From assembly GCA_019614645.1 (NCBI GenBank), contig JABWDB010000003.1, forward strand, positions 19,367,001 through 19,431,000: a DNA stretch of 64,000 nt, in the 5' to 3' direction. This document shows, piece by piece, positions 11,336 to 22,739 of this stretch. The notes below the pieces were generated by a model. That model was not told the origin of the DNA, did not search any database, and was given only the letters and a program-made list of their open reading frames with translations. Position numbers and translations under genes: made by a program. The stretch's first letter is position 1, and the number at the start of each line of letters is the position of its first letter. This DNA is from Stratiolaelaps scimitus. Taxonomy: Eukaryota; Arthropoda; Arachnida; Mesostigmata; Laelapidae.

Positions 11336-14300
11336 TGCGGTAGGCAAAATTGCTAAGCTGGACCATAACCTTAAGTAGCTTTATAAATATGTTCTATTTA
11401 TAGATATATGAATGGGCTGAATGTCGATGCATGCGCGTTGCACCATTAAAAAGGTGCGTGGTTGTTAGCTGAGTTCGTTTGTTGCCGTTCGCATCGAGTG
11501 ACTCTGAATAGAGAGTGAAGTCAAACGAGCTGGCCATGAGGGAGATAGCCTCAAGCCTCTGCTGTCCAATGACAACAGCAGACAGAATCAGAGAGAATCA
11601 ATGAAAGTCAGAACTGAGTAGAGCGATGCGGGTGCCCCCACCCTTCTTCGGTTTTGGGAACAGAGATGTACTCAGGACGTGGGACAGCCTCTTTCTTTCG
11701 AAACGAATCGAAACAGGCTACTTGATACTTTATGTACGCCACTGCCAGCATTACCATCACCGCGATCGACACCGCGCACATAGAAAAGCATACAAACGTC
11801 ACATCACATGCACACCATCGTCGTCACAGCCAGCGCTATTCAGCATCGGACCAGAGAGAGAGAGAGAGTCCAGTGGTCGATGCCCGCTGTTGCCGGGCGC
11901 GGTTGGCCGTGGTGGTTAGGCAGTAGCGCGGGATGCCAACCCTGCGGCGACGGTCTGCTAGAAGTACTTGACTAAAGCAGCTGCAGTAGCGATCGTGGCC
12001 GATGTTGAACAGATCCCGAAACCGCTGCAAGCTGACTTGAGCTGCTGATGACTCGCTCGAGAAGCGGGGGCGATCAGATTATACGGGTGGAGGTGACGCA
12101 AACAGTGCAGCACTATGACAGTGGCTAGTATAACAACCAGGGCAGCTACAGCTGCCCCGTACGGAAGGGTGCGGACTCGGGTTACAGTCGTCAGTAGATT
12201 CCTGTGGTGCCTCCGCGGTCACGGAAGTGACTCGCCCTTCAAAGTACTCTTTGCTAGACCCTCTCGAAGTACAATTGAGTCTGCCGCTGTCGAGCTGATG
12301 CAGGCTATGAGGTGTGAGGAGGATATGGGTCATCGAAGGTGTGCTGTAGGTAGCGAGCTTCACTACGAATGATTGTGACCCTTGCGCACGAAGTTCATTG
12401 CAAATCAGATCATGGCAAATACCGGACCTATACTGGCACAGTTATTATAGATAAGGTCTTCCAACAATCTCTCCACGCCGTAATTCAGTATAAAAGCTAA
12501 TTCTGGTGGGCTGACACGCATTGATGCAACTCTGCCTTTACTAATTCGGTCGATGTATAGAAAGGCCCCAAATGACAAAGCCTCTCTCAATGCGGCGCCG
12601 TATCGGCAGACACCTTGAACGTGTAGAGCTTTTGATATGTGTTGTGTTATCATTTTGCACTTCTAGCCTCAACTGCCATCACACGCAACTAATCACCCAA
12701 GGTTCGACTCGCAAGACAACTGTGTTATAACCAAAAAAAACACAGACAACTATCGTTATTGGCACAAGTGCAAAGTATCTTTTGTGCGTTTCTTACCAAT
12801 GTCTCCGAAAATGCTTGTTCCAATAATACATTGCTCATATCTGCTATGAATGTACGAATCTCCGACGGGAGGGTGGATCTGGGCCGCGTAGGCCTGCGCT
12901 AGGCGTCGGCGGAACTCTGGACAGCGGGAAGGCTCTTCATAGAGATGATTACGTTACAATGCACTCATGCACACCAGGCAAGAAAAGGACATAGCCAAGA
13001 AGGACCGCGCCACACTCAGTGAGGAGACATAAATACGACAAACAACGAATGGCGGCTGATCGAGGTCGAAGTGGAACAGGAGCTGTGGCGGCGGTGTTTC
13101 AACCTAAGTATTGGCGTTCGCGTGGTGACGAAGTCCACGAAGCCGCATCATTGGCGCTCTCATCTATTAGGCAACACAGCTAACGGGAGATACCCTCGTC
13201 ACCCCCAAACAGGGTCAATAATCTTAAGTGTCTAGGAGTTAACCCTCAATGGCCCAGTGAAAGTTGATGTCCTTGTGCCTAGACTTTCGGGCGTCGAAGA
13301 GTGTGGCTTGACAACGACTCTGTTTAATGAACCAGAAGGATACGAAACGCCGAGCAACCAATAGCAAAACAGTGCTAAGTGCAGATAGTAACGGCAGTCA
13401 TCGAGGCTGGTCGATGATGCGAGCTCTATATTATATTGAGTTATATTATTATTAAGACGCGGTCGATTGCATCGACGACGCTCAATAATTACCACGAGTA
13501 TGATATGAAATTTGGACGTTGTGCGAAAAATGTCACATCAGTCACTTGACACATTTAAACAACTCGTACATGACACACCCTTACTGAACGGAAACCGCCC
13601 CATAGCGTTTCATTAAAATCGACCACCATGAATTGTACTGATTGTCATAGATGGGCGTTTCGAATTTGTCCCACCGTCCCTTGAAACCTTTGCGAGTTGC
13701 GCAACGACAGGGTGGACGAATATTAATCTAGGTGCCATCTCCCGAGACTGTGACTTTTTGCTGCGGGACGGAAGGTTCGCTCCATCGTTGAAGTTCTGGG
13801 TCATTTCTCCCGTTTCCTATTTAACTCTGGGGGCGCCCCAGAGGCAGCGGAACGACAATGAAGAGCGTGGATCTTAATTACCTATAGGATTCCTACCGGG
13901 TGCGACTTGACATGGTGATTTTTCTAGACGGTTCGGGTCGATTTCACGGATCGAGTTCAACAATGGGTGGGTGGACGATTTAATTTGATTTGGTAAATGT
14001 GTTATTACATGCGTATTATACTTGTCCATATACTACAGAATCGATTATCAGATCGTTACTTGAGGCAGACTGGAAAATATGGCATTTTGGTTAATTTAGC
14101 TAAATAATGTATGAAGTTACATTATTTCACACAGACACACATACACACACACGTGTAGTATGTAGGCGACATTTTTTTATTTCAATCAGCGTCTTGACCA
14201 TTTTCGTTGACAAACTCAATTCAACTGTAATTCATAAATGTTTGTACTCTCTGTATGTGACTGTCCTTGGTTGGCACCAGTGCTCTAATAGCCGGGCGTC

Positions 14301-14600
14301 CTAATCGGCAAGAAAACCTCCTCGGAAACCTAAGCGACTTAATTTCATAACGAAAAATAATACGAAGATAACCTGCAATTCTTGTTCTCAGCTCTGTACT
14401 CGTTCACCTAAATTATTGTCTCTACTTTAAAGCAAACGTACACTTGTCGTGATTACCTACAAGCTTATATTACTGGCGGAGTGAGTAGATACCGACTTGT
14501 TTGTCGTTTACGAAGCGGCAAGCCGCACCGGGTGGTACCAAGGTAGCGGCCAGCCAACGACCCTGATCATCACCACCACCGTCATCCGCTATGCTCCTTT
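9900..14600. other. Largely featureless AT-richer DNA
   Basis: The 53-nt AT tract at 11281 and a GA tract at about 11852-11868 are the clearest features. A minus-strand ATG frame of 82 codons at 12653-12405 reads like protein (EALSFGAFLYIDRISKGRVA) but has no recognised domain. A strong isolated acceptor lies at 14391. Confidence 0.45.
11281..11333. repeat. (AT)26 microsatellite
   Basis: The longest pure dinucleotide tract in the window, 53 nt, with further AT steps just upstream. Confidence 0.97.
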
Positions 14601-15925
14601 CAATGTCTAAGTGTAACCCCGCAAACTAATCCACTGTGAGTGCAAGTGTTCCGAGAACATCCGACTCGGACTAGATCCGAACTCCCCCTCCTCTATCTCT
14701 GACTCTGTATCGCTCTCACGCCCGACCGACCGCTCTCTCACTCAGCGAGCCAGCCATCCAGCTAGCGCCCACCACCACCACCACCAGTAGTAGTTGTATC
14801 CCCTTTGCTACCTATATCTAAGTAAGTCCGAAGGGACACCAGGCCCGTTAAGCCTTGTGTGTAGCCGGGCAGCAGAGAAACGCGGAGGCCTGCGAATGCC
14901 TCCCTGCCTAGCTGTCTGTCGGTGTGTGTAATTCAGTTCCTAGCCGTTGCATTCCGGGAGCGTAGTGGTGCACCCGTCGACCAGGACCTGAACAGGACTC
15001 AGCGGCGGCTCAGTCCTAACCAGACCGGCGTGTATGTCTTGCCTTGCCAAACCCAGTCATTCCTAGCCAGCCGAGCTCGGCTCAGCTCAGTTTGATCTGC
15101 CGGAGCCCAGACTCCCGACCGACATGCAGACACATATACACACGGTCTCATTCACTCCCTCGCGCTGCAATGAGACCGAATTGAGGGACTGAGCCAACAC
15201 GAGTGAGCGAACGGTGGCAGTGGCGGCGGTCGTGGGCAGACATGGACGGGCGGCGCTTGGATCCAGGACGGATGGAGTTGAAAACGAGCTCTTCGAAGCG
15301 TGAACTCAAAGGGTTCGCGATAGAAAGTGTGAGCTCATCCTCTGTTCCACCTCCTCCTCCTCCTCATCTTCTTCATCCTCGTGCTATCTTCTAGTTCTCC
15401 CCTCTCTCTCTCGTCTGCGCGTTCTTTCGTTCGACCGGAGCTCCTCGCTCGGCCGCTTCTCGCCTCACGAGGAGCTACGCGTCCAACCGCTACGATGGTT
15501 GTCGCCGGACCGGGCAAGCGATCAGGCCTTGGCGACAACCAAGCCCGACGTCGACGACTCCACCACGGCTGTGTTCGTCGTTCTGATCGGCTCAGGCTAC
15601 CAGCCAGCCGGTCATAGCTAGGCCGTGTGTCGCTTTCTGCGTCGCCGCGATGCGTGAGTAGTGTGTTGGTCTCTGACTGACTGGGTTTCATTCTTCGGCC
15701 TCTCGCTTCTGCATGTGGCGGTATGCGCGTACCAGTGGGCAAGCACACCTAGTCAGCTAGCGGCGGACGTCTGGCTGTCGAGAGAGCCGAGAGCATCCTC
15801 TTGGTGATCCTCTTATGCGGTCTGTGGTGTCGGGTTCCATCCTCGTCATGGAGCCTGGCGGCAGGCCGCGGGCAGGCACCCTCGTTGGCGTACCATGGGC
15901 CCCGTGCTGCCGAATATCGTCGTTA

Positions 15926-15930
<5 letters not shown>

Positions 15931-15973
<43 letters not shown>
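15931..15973. repeat. (GGC)14 tract
   Basis: A 43-nt GGC run inside the island at 14.6-17.3 kb; it would encode polyAla, polyGly or polyArg and is typical of untranslated leaders. Confidence 0.97.
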
Positions 15974-15974
<1 letters not shown>

Positions 15975-16606
15975 CAGAGTCGGCGACTCCGCCGACTCCT
16001 TTGGTAACCGCTGGTAGTGGTTTGTGCTTTCGAGGGAACTGGCAGCGGCGCTAGGCAACCCGAGACGTGGGAACTCCTTCTAAGCGACCGACACACGCAC
16101 ACGGCCGACAACCGACGACCACCGGATACTTGTCCCTTAGAGGACGGGGTATTCGGACCTCCAGTGGCGTCGCGGCGGCCGCTTCCACTGCCGCCGCCGC
16201 CGCCGCCACCGACACTGTCGGCTCCGCTGCCGCGACCGTCAAAGCTTCACTGCACGCCTCTCCGTTAATCCCGTTCCAGGAGCAGTGGGGTACGAGAAGG
16301 ATACTCAGGATGTACGCGCCGGCACAACCTAAGCCACCACCAACACAACCTACCACTCGTGGATCTGCCACACCCGGGCATCCAAGGGACTTCTGCGAGG
16401 GCGTGGTAGCCTCGACGAGGTTCTCGCACCGGAGGAAGAAGCTGGAGGTGGCCGCCAGGAGAACTACACGACCATATAAGAAGACTGCCCCATCCCGCCT
16501 GCCGGTGGCATGCCCCCATCCTGAGGCAGGACTTCACTGCGCCCTTTTTTCTTCAAGCGTAGGATCCACTGGGGCGTCTTTTTCCTCGGCTGTCTCTCCC
16601 TCCCCT

Positions 16607-16611
<5 letters not shown>

Positions 16612-16664
<53 letters not shown>
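16612..16664. repeat. Compound (CT)17(AT)9 microsatellite
   Basis: A CT tract passes directly into an AT tract. The same compound arrangement, in the same orientation, occurs at 34708-34751. Confidence 0.97.
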
Positions 16665-16736
16665 CTCTACTTTCTCTCGTTTGTGGTGTGCGCCTTATTT
16701 TAGCTTTCGCTGCGTTCAATAGCGTTCCTTTTTCAG

Positions 16737-16893
16737 CGGTCGTCATTGGCTGGCAGCCACAGCTCTTCACCCTATCTGCCGCCATCGCAGCGATTCTCGC
16801 CTTTCACGCCTCGATGTAATGGTACACGACTAGCATGTATCGTGAAGAGCTGCGCCCGCTACGAGCCTACCGCCTACCGTAGTACTGAGTGAA
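16737..16893 (+). other. Segment after a strong acceptor-like site
   Basis: GCGTTCCTTTTTCAG|C is followed by two open frames. One is Ser/Pro-rich (RSSLAGSHSSSPYLPPSQRF) and runs to a stop near 16891; the other is hydrophobic and stops at 16819. No clear donor follows. It lies just downstream of a compound CT/AT microsatellite, which may mimic a pyrimidine tract region. Confidence 0.15.
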
Positions 16894-18460
16894 TAAGCGG
16901 AGCGAGTGGCTACGCTGGGAGTATGGCCAGAGTGGGTATAGCCGCTGCGTTGAATGTTGATATAAAACCGTCAGCAGCAACTGGCCCGCCCCAGAGCATC
17001 AGATGGCGTTGATCGCCACAGCAGACCACGGCAGGATGGGATGCGGCGAGAAGATATTCGGAAATTGGCCGATACTAGAAAGAGGGAACAACGAGCGAAG
17101 AAAGCAGAGAAAAGGGGTGAATCGATGAGTGAGAATAGGATCCTTTCTCCCTGTCTCTCTCTCTCGTCCGTTCCCTATTGGGGAACGCACAGGGGGCGAG
17201 GAGTGCGGTCTCGCAAGGGTAATTTGTTTCGATTTTTCACCTACTTTTGGCCAGTGCTGTTGCCACCCAGCCGTCGGGGCTGCCCGAATCATCGCAGCTC
17301 GTCTGCTCGTTGCTCAACTTCAAAATGCTAACCGGCTGACAAACGTCTGAGTCATCTTGGCCGCATCAGCGTGGCACCGTACGATGATCGGTCGCATTTG
17401 TTCATCGTCATCTCGTTCTCGCATCGTTTGACCCAACGATGTGGCTAGGCAATGGTGTTATCCAGCCTTTCGCGTTCGGATCGAGTGTCGGTGGAACGCA
17501 ACCCGCTGCAGATATACCGGTCCGTTCCCGCCGATCTCTCCTAGATCAAAGGGCACAGCCGGCGGGCAGGTCAATTGGCACGAAGCCTTTCGATGTGATG
17601 GCAGCGAAAACTGCCTCGATAACACATTGTGCTGGGCTGCCGTGTATAGATTTGTGGCCGTGTTTCCCCCAGCGGAGGCACGTTCAAAGTTTTGAGGTAC
17701 AGACGTTGTTGTTGATGTTGACGTTGTTGCTGCTGCTGCTGCGACTGCTGCTGGTACTGTGGGAGCTGTAGACGATTCTCCCCTTTGCTCGCGGCCCCTG
17801 GACCGTGGAGAATTGCTGGCAGGGAGTTGAAACGGGCCGTCTAACGGGAACGCCCGCCCCGACCACCTCCTCATGCGGTGATACAAAAAGCAAGCCAAAG
17901 AAGAACAGCGGGTGGAATCCGCAATGTGTATACTCGTGCATTAGCGGCGTAATCTTCTCAAATGGCAACAAGAGCTCGTTGAGACTGACACAAACCCCAT
18001 TCGGCGCTGCTGCTGCTGCTGCTGTAACCGAATTAGCTCTTAACTCACTGGTGACATGCCTTGATACAATGTCTGCACCCTTGAACGTGTGCTGGCAAAC
18101 GAGCGGGAAAACTTCCCTTCAGGGCTCGGACTTAAAATGCTCAGCTCTATCGTACGAGGGGCAATGAAGCCCATTGTAACTGCGCACGTATAGTATGATA
18201 TGATTATACAATCCGAAGTTAGTACATGAAACCGGTTTGATTTGCGGTTCGCTTTACAGTTTCGAGTTCTGTCGCGTACGCCTCGATTACGATTTTCTCC
18301 ATTCAGCTGGCGTATTTACTTTTGTACAAAATTAGGCTATAGTTAACGCAAGGCAAATGCTGACTGTTGCCGGAAGGAGGAGGAACTATGGGCTTTCTGT
18401 CGGCGAAAGCAGACTTACATAATATTTCTTGCATTTAGATCGATGAAAACAGCAGACTTA

Positions 18461-18516
18461 AGCATTGTAAAATTGCAGCTCCTTTAATAAACCAATAAAA
18501 CCCTTACCTGTACCCG
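18461..18516 (+). repeat. Short dispersed repeat, copy 1
   Basis: AGCATTG, ATTGCAGCT, CTTTAATAAACCAATA and CTTACC occur here in the same order as at 30802-30855, with high identity over about 50 nt. It is probably a remnant of a mobile element; the family is not recognised. Confidence 0.55.
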
Positions 18517-18927
18517 TTTCTTTCACCGCTGCTCATTGTTATTGTTGTTGCTTTTGATCCTTGTGTTTCCGTTCAGCCAAACGTTTCCCAACTACAAACC
18601 TCGCTCTGTATGTGGCAAATGTATGCGATTGTGTCTGATGAAGGATTCGTTGATTTATTGTCCTTAATTCTGCACCGTCTTCGTATACATCTTTTGATAG
18701 CTTGCTCCACTGATGCATATTTGTTGCTGTCACAGGCAACGGGATAGACTATCATTCACATAATTTCAATAGCCCTCATTTGCCATTGCGTGTCAATACG
18801 GCATTTACGGCTAAGTTTACAGGGCACGTTGCGTGGCCTTTTCTTCCATTCCCGTGAAATTTTCAACAAGCGCGACCAGTTGTTGACGCGGCGATAAACT
18901 TCGTTTGTTGTCATATTATAGACGTTC

Positions 18928-18928
<1 letters not shown>

Positions 18929-18963
<35 letters not shown>
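18929..18963. repeat. (TA)17 microsatellite
   Basis: A perfect TA tract of 35 nt just upstream of the candidate exon at 19029. Confidence 0.97.
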
Positions 18964-18966
<3 letters not shown>

Positions 18967-19028
18967 AAAATAAGGTGCAGCGAAGAGACCGGCCATTGAG
19001 GGGTGTAGTCGTCGACCGCCCTTTCTAG

Positions 19029-19195
19029 ATTCACCGAAAACGTGATTTCCCTAGACACCTTCGACGCATCGACAGACGGACCCTTCTTTAGTTCGGACTG
19101 TATCCAACCAGTTTCGATCGCAGCCCGCTTCACCGCTGGCTGGATAAAAGAAATCGCTGATCGAGTGTTTTATTGTCAGTTCAGGAATAACATAG
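19029..19195 (+). CDS. Candidate internal exon of an unrecognised gene
   Basis: CCGCCCTTTCTAG|A and ACATAG|GTAAGT bound a 167-nt segment with one open frame. The product is free of low complexity: it includes NVISLDTFDASTDGPFF and TAGWIKEIADRVFYCQF. The opposite strand is also open here (18756-19133 and 19051-19422), so coding sense is unsure. No domain is recognised. Confidence 0.28.
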
Positions 19196-19270
19196 GTAAG
19201 TCGATGCGTTCCCTTCACTTCCAGTTGTCGAAGCAGCCAGCAGTCGTCGATGTTGTTGTTGCCTGCTGTT

Positions 19271-19304
19271 GCTGCTGCTGCTGCCGCCGCCGCCACCACC
19301 ACCA
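19271..19304. repeat. GCT/GCC/ACC trinucleotide tract
   Basis: Three related triplets follow one another, as if one repeat had drifted. Confidence 0.93.
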
Positions 19305-19590
19305 GGATTACAGGCAGCTTGGAATCCAGGACGAGAAGCAGGAAGGCGTCTGATCGCCGTTCCGTGAGCGCCACTAGCCGCCACTCACCCACCTCGCTAC
19401 AGGTGCCGTGCTGACCTGGCATGAGTGGTCTTGCTTTCGATGATAATCAGACGTGGACCGAGCCGCGAGCGAAGGAAGGAGTGCCAAGCCGTAGGGGTTG
19501 TGGGGTATCACCCGTCTGCGCTTTGCGCCCTTGCTTGAAAACCCCTGACAGAGCAGAACAAGGAAACGAAAACACAACGAAACACACGCC

Positions 19591-19621
<31 letters not shown>
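19591..19621. repeat. (GA)n followed by a G9 run
   Basis: A purine-only tract of 31 nt; the G run could take part in a quadruplex or triplex. Confidence 0.95.
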
Positions 19622-19798
19622 TTCACGGAGGCGCAAGTGCAACCCTATCCACCAGCATTCGGTGTAATTACTGCTGACCAATGGAATAAGAGCGCTTAAG
19701 TAACCGAAATTTGCGACGAACCAAGGCGTCGGTCTTCGGTGAGCTTCGTGACGCGGTTGTAATCGACTTGCCGGCTACCTGGTAAATGAATACTCACC

Positions 19799-19949
19799 AG
19801 AGATGGCGGATCACAGCGCACCTTTTGGGGCGGTGCACAATGCCGCGGGGTCCCCTCCACCAGGGGATCACATCTTGATAATAGTTGACTGCGGCGTTTG
19901 TTTTTGGCCAAAGACGAAGTGTCTGCTCGTTTCAAAAGATGCTCCTGGT
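19799..19949 (-). CDS. Candidate exon, minus strand
   Basis: On the minus strand an open segment ends in a strong donor, ATCTCTG|GTGAGT. The frame reads QEHLLKRADTSSLAKNKRRS at its start and later PLVEGTPRHCAPPQKVRCDP. The upstream AG lacks a good pyrimidine tract. No family is recognised and chance is possible. Confidence 0.18.
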
Positions 19950-20423
19950 GGGTTCTGGTACAGTTGCCTTACGAGCTTGAGCTCTACCGGTTCGTTATTT
20001 ATGTCGTTCGTGTTGGACGAAAGCACATAACAAAATTAATTGGTCATTTTCAATTTCAATCGGTGTACGAGCAGAATCATTTAGGTGAGTGCGTAGGTTT
20101 TTTTGAAGCACATGAAGAAGCATTTGTATTAAATTATATTTGTGCTGATTTCATTCGTACGGCGAAAGCGTATCATACACATGTTTTTATGCTACGGTTT
20201 TGACAACCGGTTATTATTATTATCATACCTGAGTTCGATGACTTGCCGAATTAGATATTCACGCGCCTATGATATCAATAATGATGTGAAATTTATAGAT
20301 TATTTAGCAGGCGTACATCTGCTATACAAGATACAACAAGATGAGCTCAAGGGGCAATCGCCAACGTATCTTTCGGCCTAAATTATTTTTCTCTATGTGC
20401 ATATGTTTTTGGGTGCATGTAGT

Positions 20424-20446
20424 TTATATATATATATATATATATA
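20424..20446. repeat. (TA)11 microsatellite
   Basis: A perfect TA tract at the left border of the island at 20.5 kb. Confidence 0.95.
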
Positions 20447-20479
20447 GTGCATGCGTGTGTGTATGTGTGAGGAGGCCGT

Positions 20480-22480
20480 CCCTCTACGTTCTCCTAGATT
20501 GTGTCGAAGCTTCTTGAAACAAGTCGCGCCTTCTTCTTGCTCGGCCGGCGGCAAAGCAGGGGTTGGCCTAAACGTCTAAACGAAGGTTGCTCTGGCCGGC
20601 CTGTTTGGCCAAGCCTCAGCCGAAGGAGCTCAGGCGAGTTTGCTCGCTGTCCGAGATGGATGGGCCCCTGGCACAGCTGTGGCCCCAGCAACCCGAGTCG
20701 ACTCGACTCGGGTTCTCGGCTCGGCTCGAGCCCGAGAGCACCCGGATCTGCCGCAGCACCCATCCCATGGGGCGGAATGGCCAGTAGTAGTAGTAGTGGT
20801 AGTAGTGGCAGCAGTAGTAGTAGCAGCAGCAGCAGGGTGCACACCCACACGTTCGTTGCAGAGGGAATAGGGTTGTTCGGGCGCAGAGGCAGACGGCTGC
20901 GGCCGTCGTGCCGTCAGGGGAGAGAGAGAGGTTGAGGCGGTTGGGGCAGAAGCATTGAGGGGTTATGCTTGGGGATCCTTTAACCGGCAGCTCGCCTGCT
21001 TGCTTGCTCCGTGTGCCCTCTTCTCCGCTAGCTACTTCCCTCGGGATCCGTCCGTGTCCGCCGCCGCCGCCTCCTCCGCCGGCAGTCGCAGCCGGTCCCG
21101 GCGTTCCCGGACCACCCGGTCGTCTCCTGGTTTCTCCAATCGGCAGAAGGGAGGCTGGCTGAGCGAGCTGTGTGCTTGCTATGTGCTACGCTTCGCTATG
21201 CTCCTCTACGTTCTGCTCTGCCAGTGAGTTGCAGCACCCGCTCCGTTCGCGACGCCGCTCGGTTCTTCCTCTCCGGTCTTCGCCATGCCTCTCCGTGGCC
21301 CGAAACCCCACGTTGCTCCCCATATCCCATCCTGCCAATGCAGGCAGGCGGATGCGGCAGAGGCCGAACGCGGGAAGGGCGAAGGGATGGTGGCAGTGGC
21401 GGCAGGCCCAGCAGTCCCGGCCTCCTCTGTTCTGTGGAGGCTCCGTGCAACGGAGTGACGACGGGTGCACGGTGCTACGCTGGCTCGATTCGGTTCCCGC
21501 CCGAGCAGCTAGCGAGTTGGTCCAAAGCAAGCGCTCAGGGCCGGGGAGGGAAGAACGAGTGGGTAGAAGAAGTGGGCTCGATGGAGAGTAGCAAGCTAGG
21601 ACCCAGGAGCGAGGAGCAGCCGAGAGCCGTGCTGCCAGCGACGGCGAACGGATGGAAAGGAAGGCTGTGCCTGCGCGTTCGCTGTGCTGAGCGTGCGCGG
21701 CGGGCCCCGACCAGCCGCCCTGCGGCCCTACAGCCGAGCCAAGCCGAGCCGGACGACCGACCGACAGCAGAACCGAGCAAGCGAAGGGCCGAACGAACGG
21801 CGACCATCCGACCGTCCGACGAGGAATCTGACTAAGATGGGAAGATGGCCCCGGGAAGCGAGAGGGCGCCTCACATACACCACTACCTACTACCAGCCAT
21901 AGTACTCTACGAACGGCGAACGTAGGGCGCGCAGGGCCCCGAGGGGACAGCAGAAGGCGACTGGATAGCCAGCCAGGCTGGGAGAGGCAAGGCTGACTAT
22001 GGCAGGATAGGATAGGTTAGGAGAAGGAGCGCCGAGGGGCTCTCAGAAGGGAGGGCCCCGCTGATTATGCAGCTCCCCTATCGACGTCACGGCCAATCGA
22101 AAGGCTACAACACACCGGGAAGCCTGCGGGACGCACGGCTACTACTACTACTACTACTACTTGTATAGTACCATAGAGCCACTGTCCTCTTCTCTTGGTC
22201 TCTCTCCATCTCGCTATGGTTATGTCTCTATGTCGACATTGTCTTCACGAGCACACGCTGGTGTCCGCAGCTGCCAGCCATCCAGCCATTGCTGCTATCG
22301 TGGCCGTTAGATGACGCTATAGACGACGTTCACTATCGTCTTCACAGCCATTAGAAACAGATAACAGTCCACACACACACACATCGAAACACACTGTTAT
22401 AAACATTCGAGCTGACATATGGACAGACATTCGTAGAACACATTAGGCAGGCACACTCGAATATCCACAGCCTGGATGTC
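20480..22480. promoter_or_regulatory. GC-rich island 3
   Basis: This is a dense GC-rich island with AGT/AGC and CTA tracts. A 221-codon frame (21170-21835) lacks any domain and is Arg/Ala/Ser/Pro-rich. A donor-like CTCTGCCA|GTGAGT at 21224 follows MLLYVLLC, which could be the start of a signal peptide. Confidence 0.4.
20784..20836. repeat. AGT/GGT/AGC trinucleotide tract
   Basis: A drifted triplet tract that creates the long Val, Ser and Leu runs seen in all frames here, so those frames are not evidence for coding. Confidence 0.93.
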
Positions 22481-22559
22481 CGTAGAGAGGGCCAGCTCAA
22501 TTCAAGTTCAAGCAGAGCTCACTTCATTTCAAAATGCAGAAGAACAACGTTGTTTCTAG

Positions 22560-22724
22560 CTACGATTGTTCGAATGCGACCGGTCCCCTTTCCTGTTGTT
22601 TCGTCTGTAGATTCCCAAAGGAAAATACAATTTGCGGATCTTCGGTTGACGCTACCGTACTCGTCGGCCGCCGTTACCGGAGAGATAACTCTCTACCTAC
22701 GAAGTAGACAGAGGGTTATCTCAG
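22560..22724 (+). CDS. Candidate phase-symmetric internal exon overlapping a strong hairpin
   Basis: The segment lies between ACGTTGTTTCTAG|C and ATCTCAG|GTAAGC and is 165 nt long, phase 1 to phase 1. One frame is open, with a non-repetitive product containing FPVVSSVDSQRKIQFADLRL and EITLYLRSRQRVIS. No family is recognised. Its last 54 bases and the donor fold into the hairpin described separately, so the coding look could be incidental to a structured RNA. Confidence 0.28.
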
Positions 22725-22732
22725 GTAAGCGG
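22671..22732 (+). ncRNA. Precursor-like hairpin spanning a 5' splice site
   Basis: The two arms (22671-22696 and 22704-22732) pair around a 7-nt loop, CTACGAA. By hand I count about 23 pairs: an outer stem CCG+TTACC with GGTAA+CGG (one bulge), an inner stem AGATAAC/GTTATCT extended by CTC/GAG with one wobble, and three pairs closing the loop. The size and imperfect stem resemble a pre-microRNA. The GGTAAGC donor lies within the 3' arm, so it could instead control splicing. No seed or homologue is recognised. Confidence 0.35.
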
Positions 22733-22739
22733 TCATCGC

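Larger units (their letters stand above)
14600..17350. promoter_or_regulatory. GC-rich island 2
   Basis: It holds CCA, CCT, GGC, CCG and CT/AT tracts and a donor-like TCTAA|GTAAGT at 14822. TCAGTT initiator-like sites occur near 14932 and 15085. A 250-codon frame (16067-16819) crosses Ala, Ser/Leu and Tyr/Ile runs encoded by repeats and is not accepted as coding. Confidence 0.4.
17350..20480. other. Mixed stretch with candidate exons on both strands
   Basis: Besides the candidates at 19029 (+) and 19799 (-) there is an open + segment ending in CATTTAG|GTGAGT at 20084 (ELYRFVIYVVRVGRKH), and GTT/GCT tracts at 17701-17752. No recognised gene. Confidence 0.4.

Noticed and set aside
16067..16819. 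250-codon + frame
   Set aside because: It runs across GCC, CT and AT repeat tracts giving Ala, Ser/Leu and Tyr/Ile runs, and has no recognised domain.
21170..21835. 221-codon + frame
   Set aside because: The DNA is very GC-rich, several frames on both strands are open, and the product has only Arg/Ala/Ser/Pro bias.
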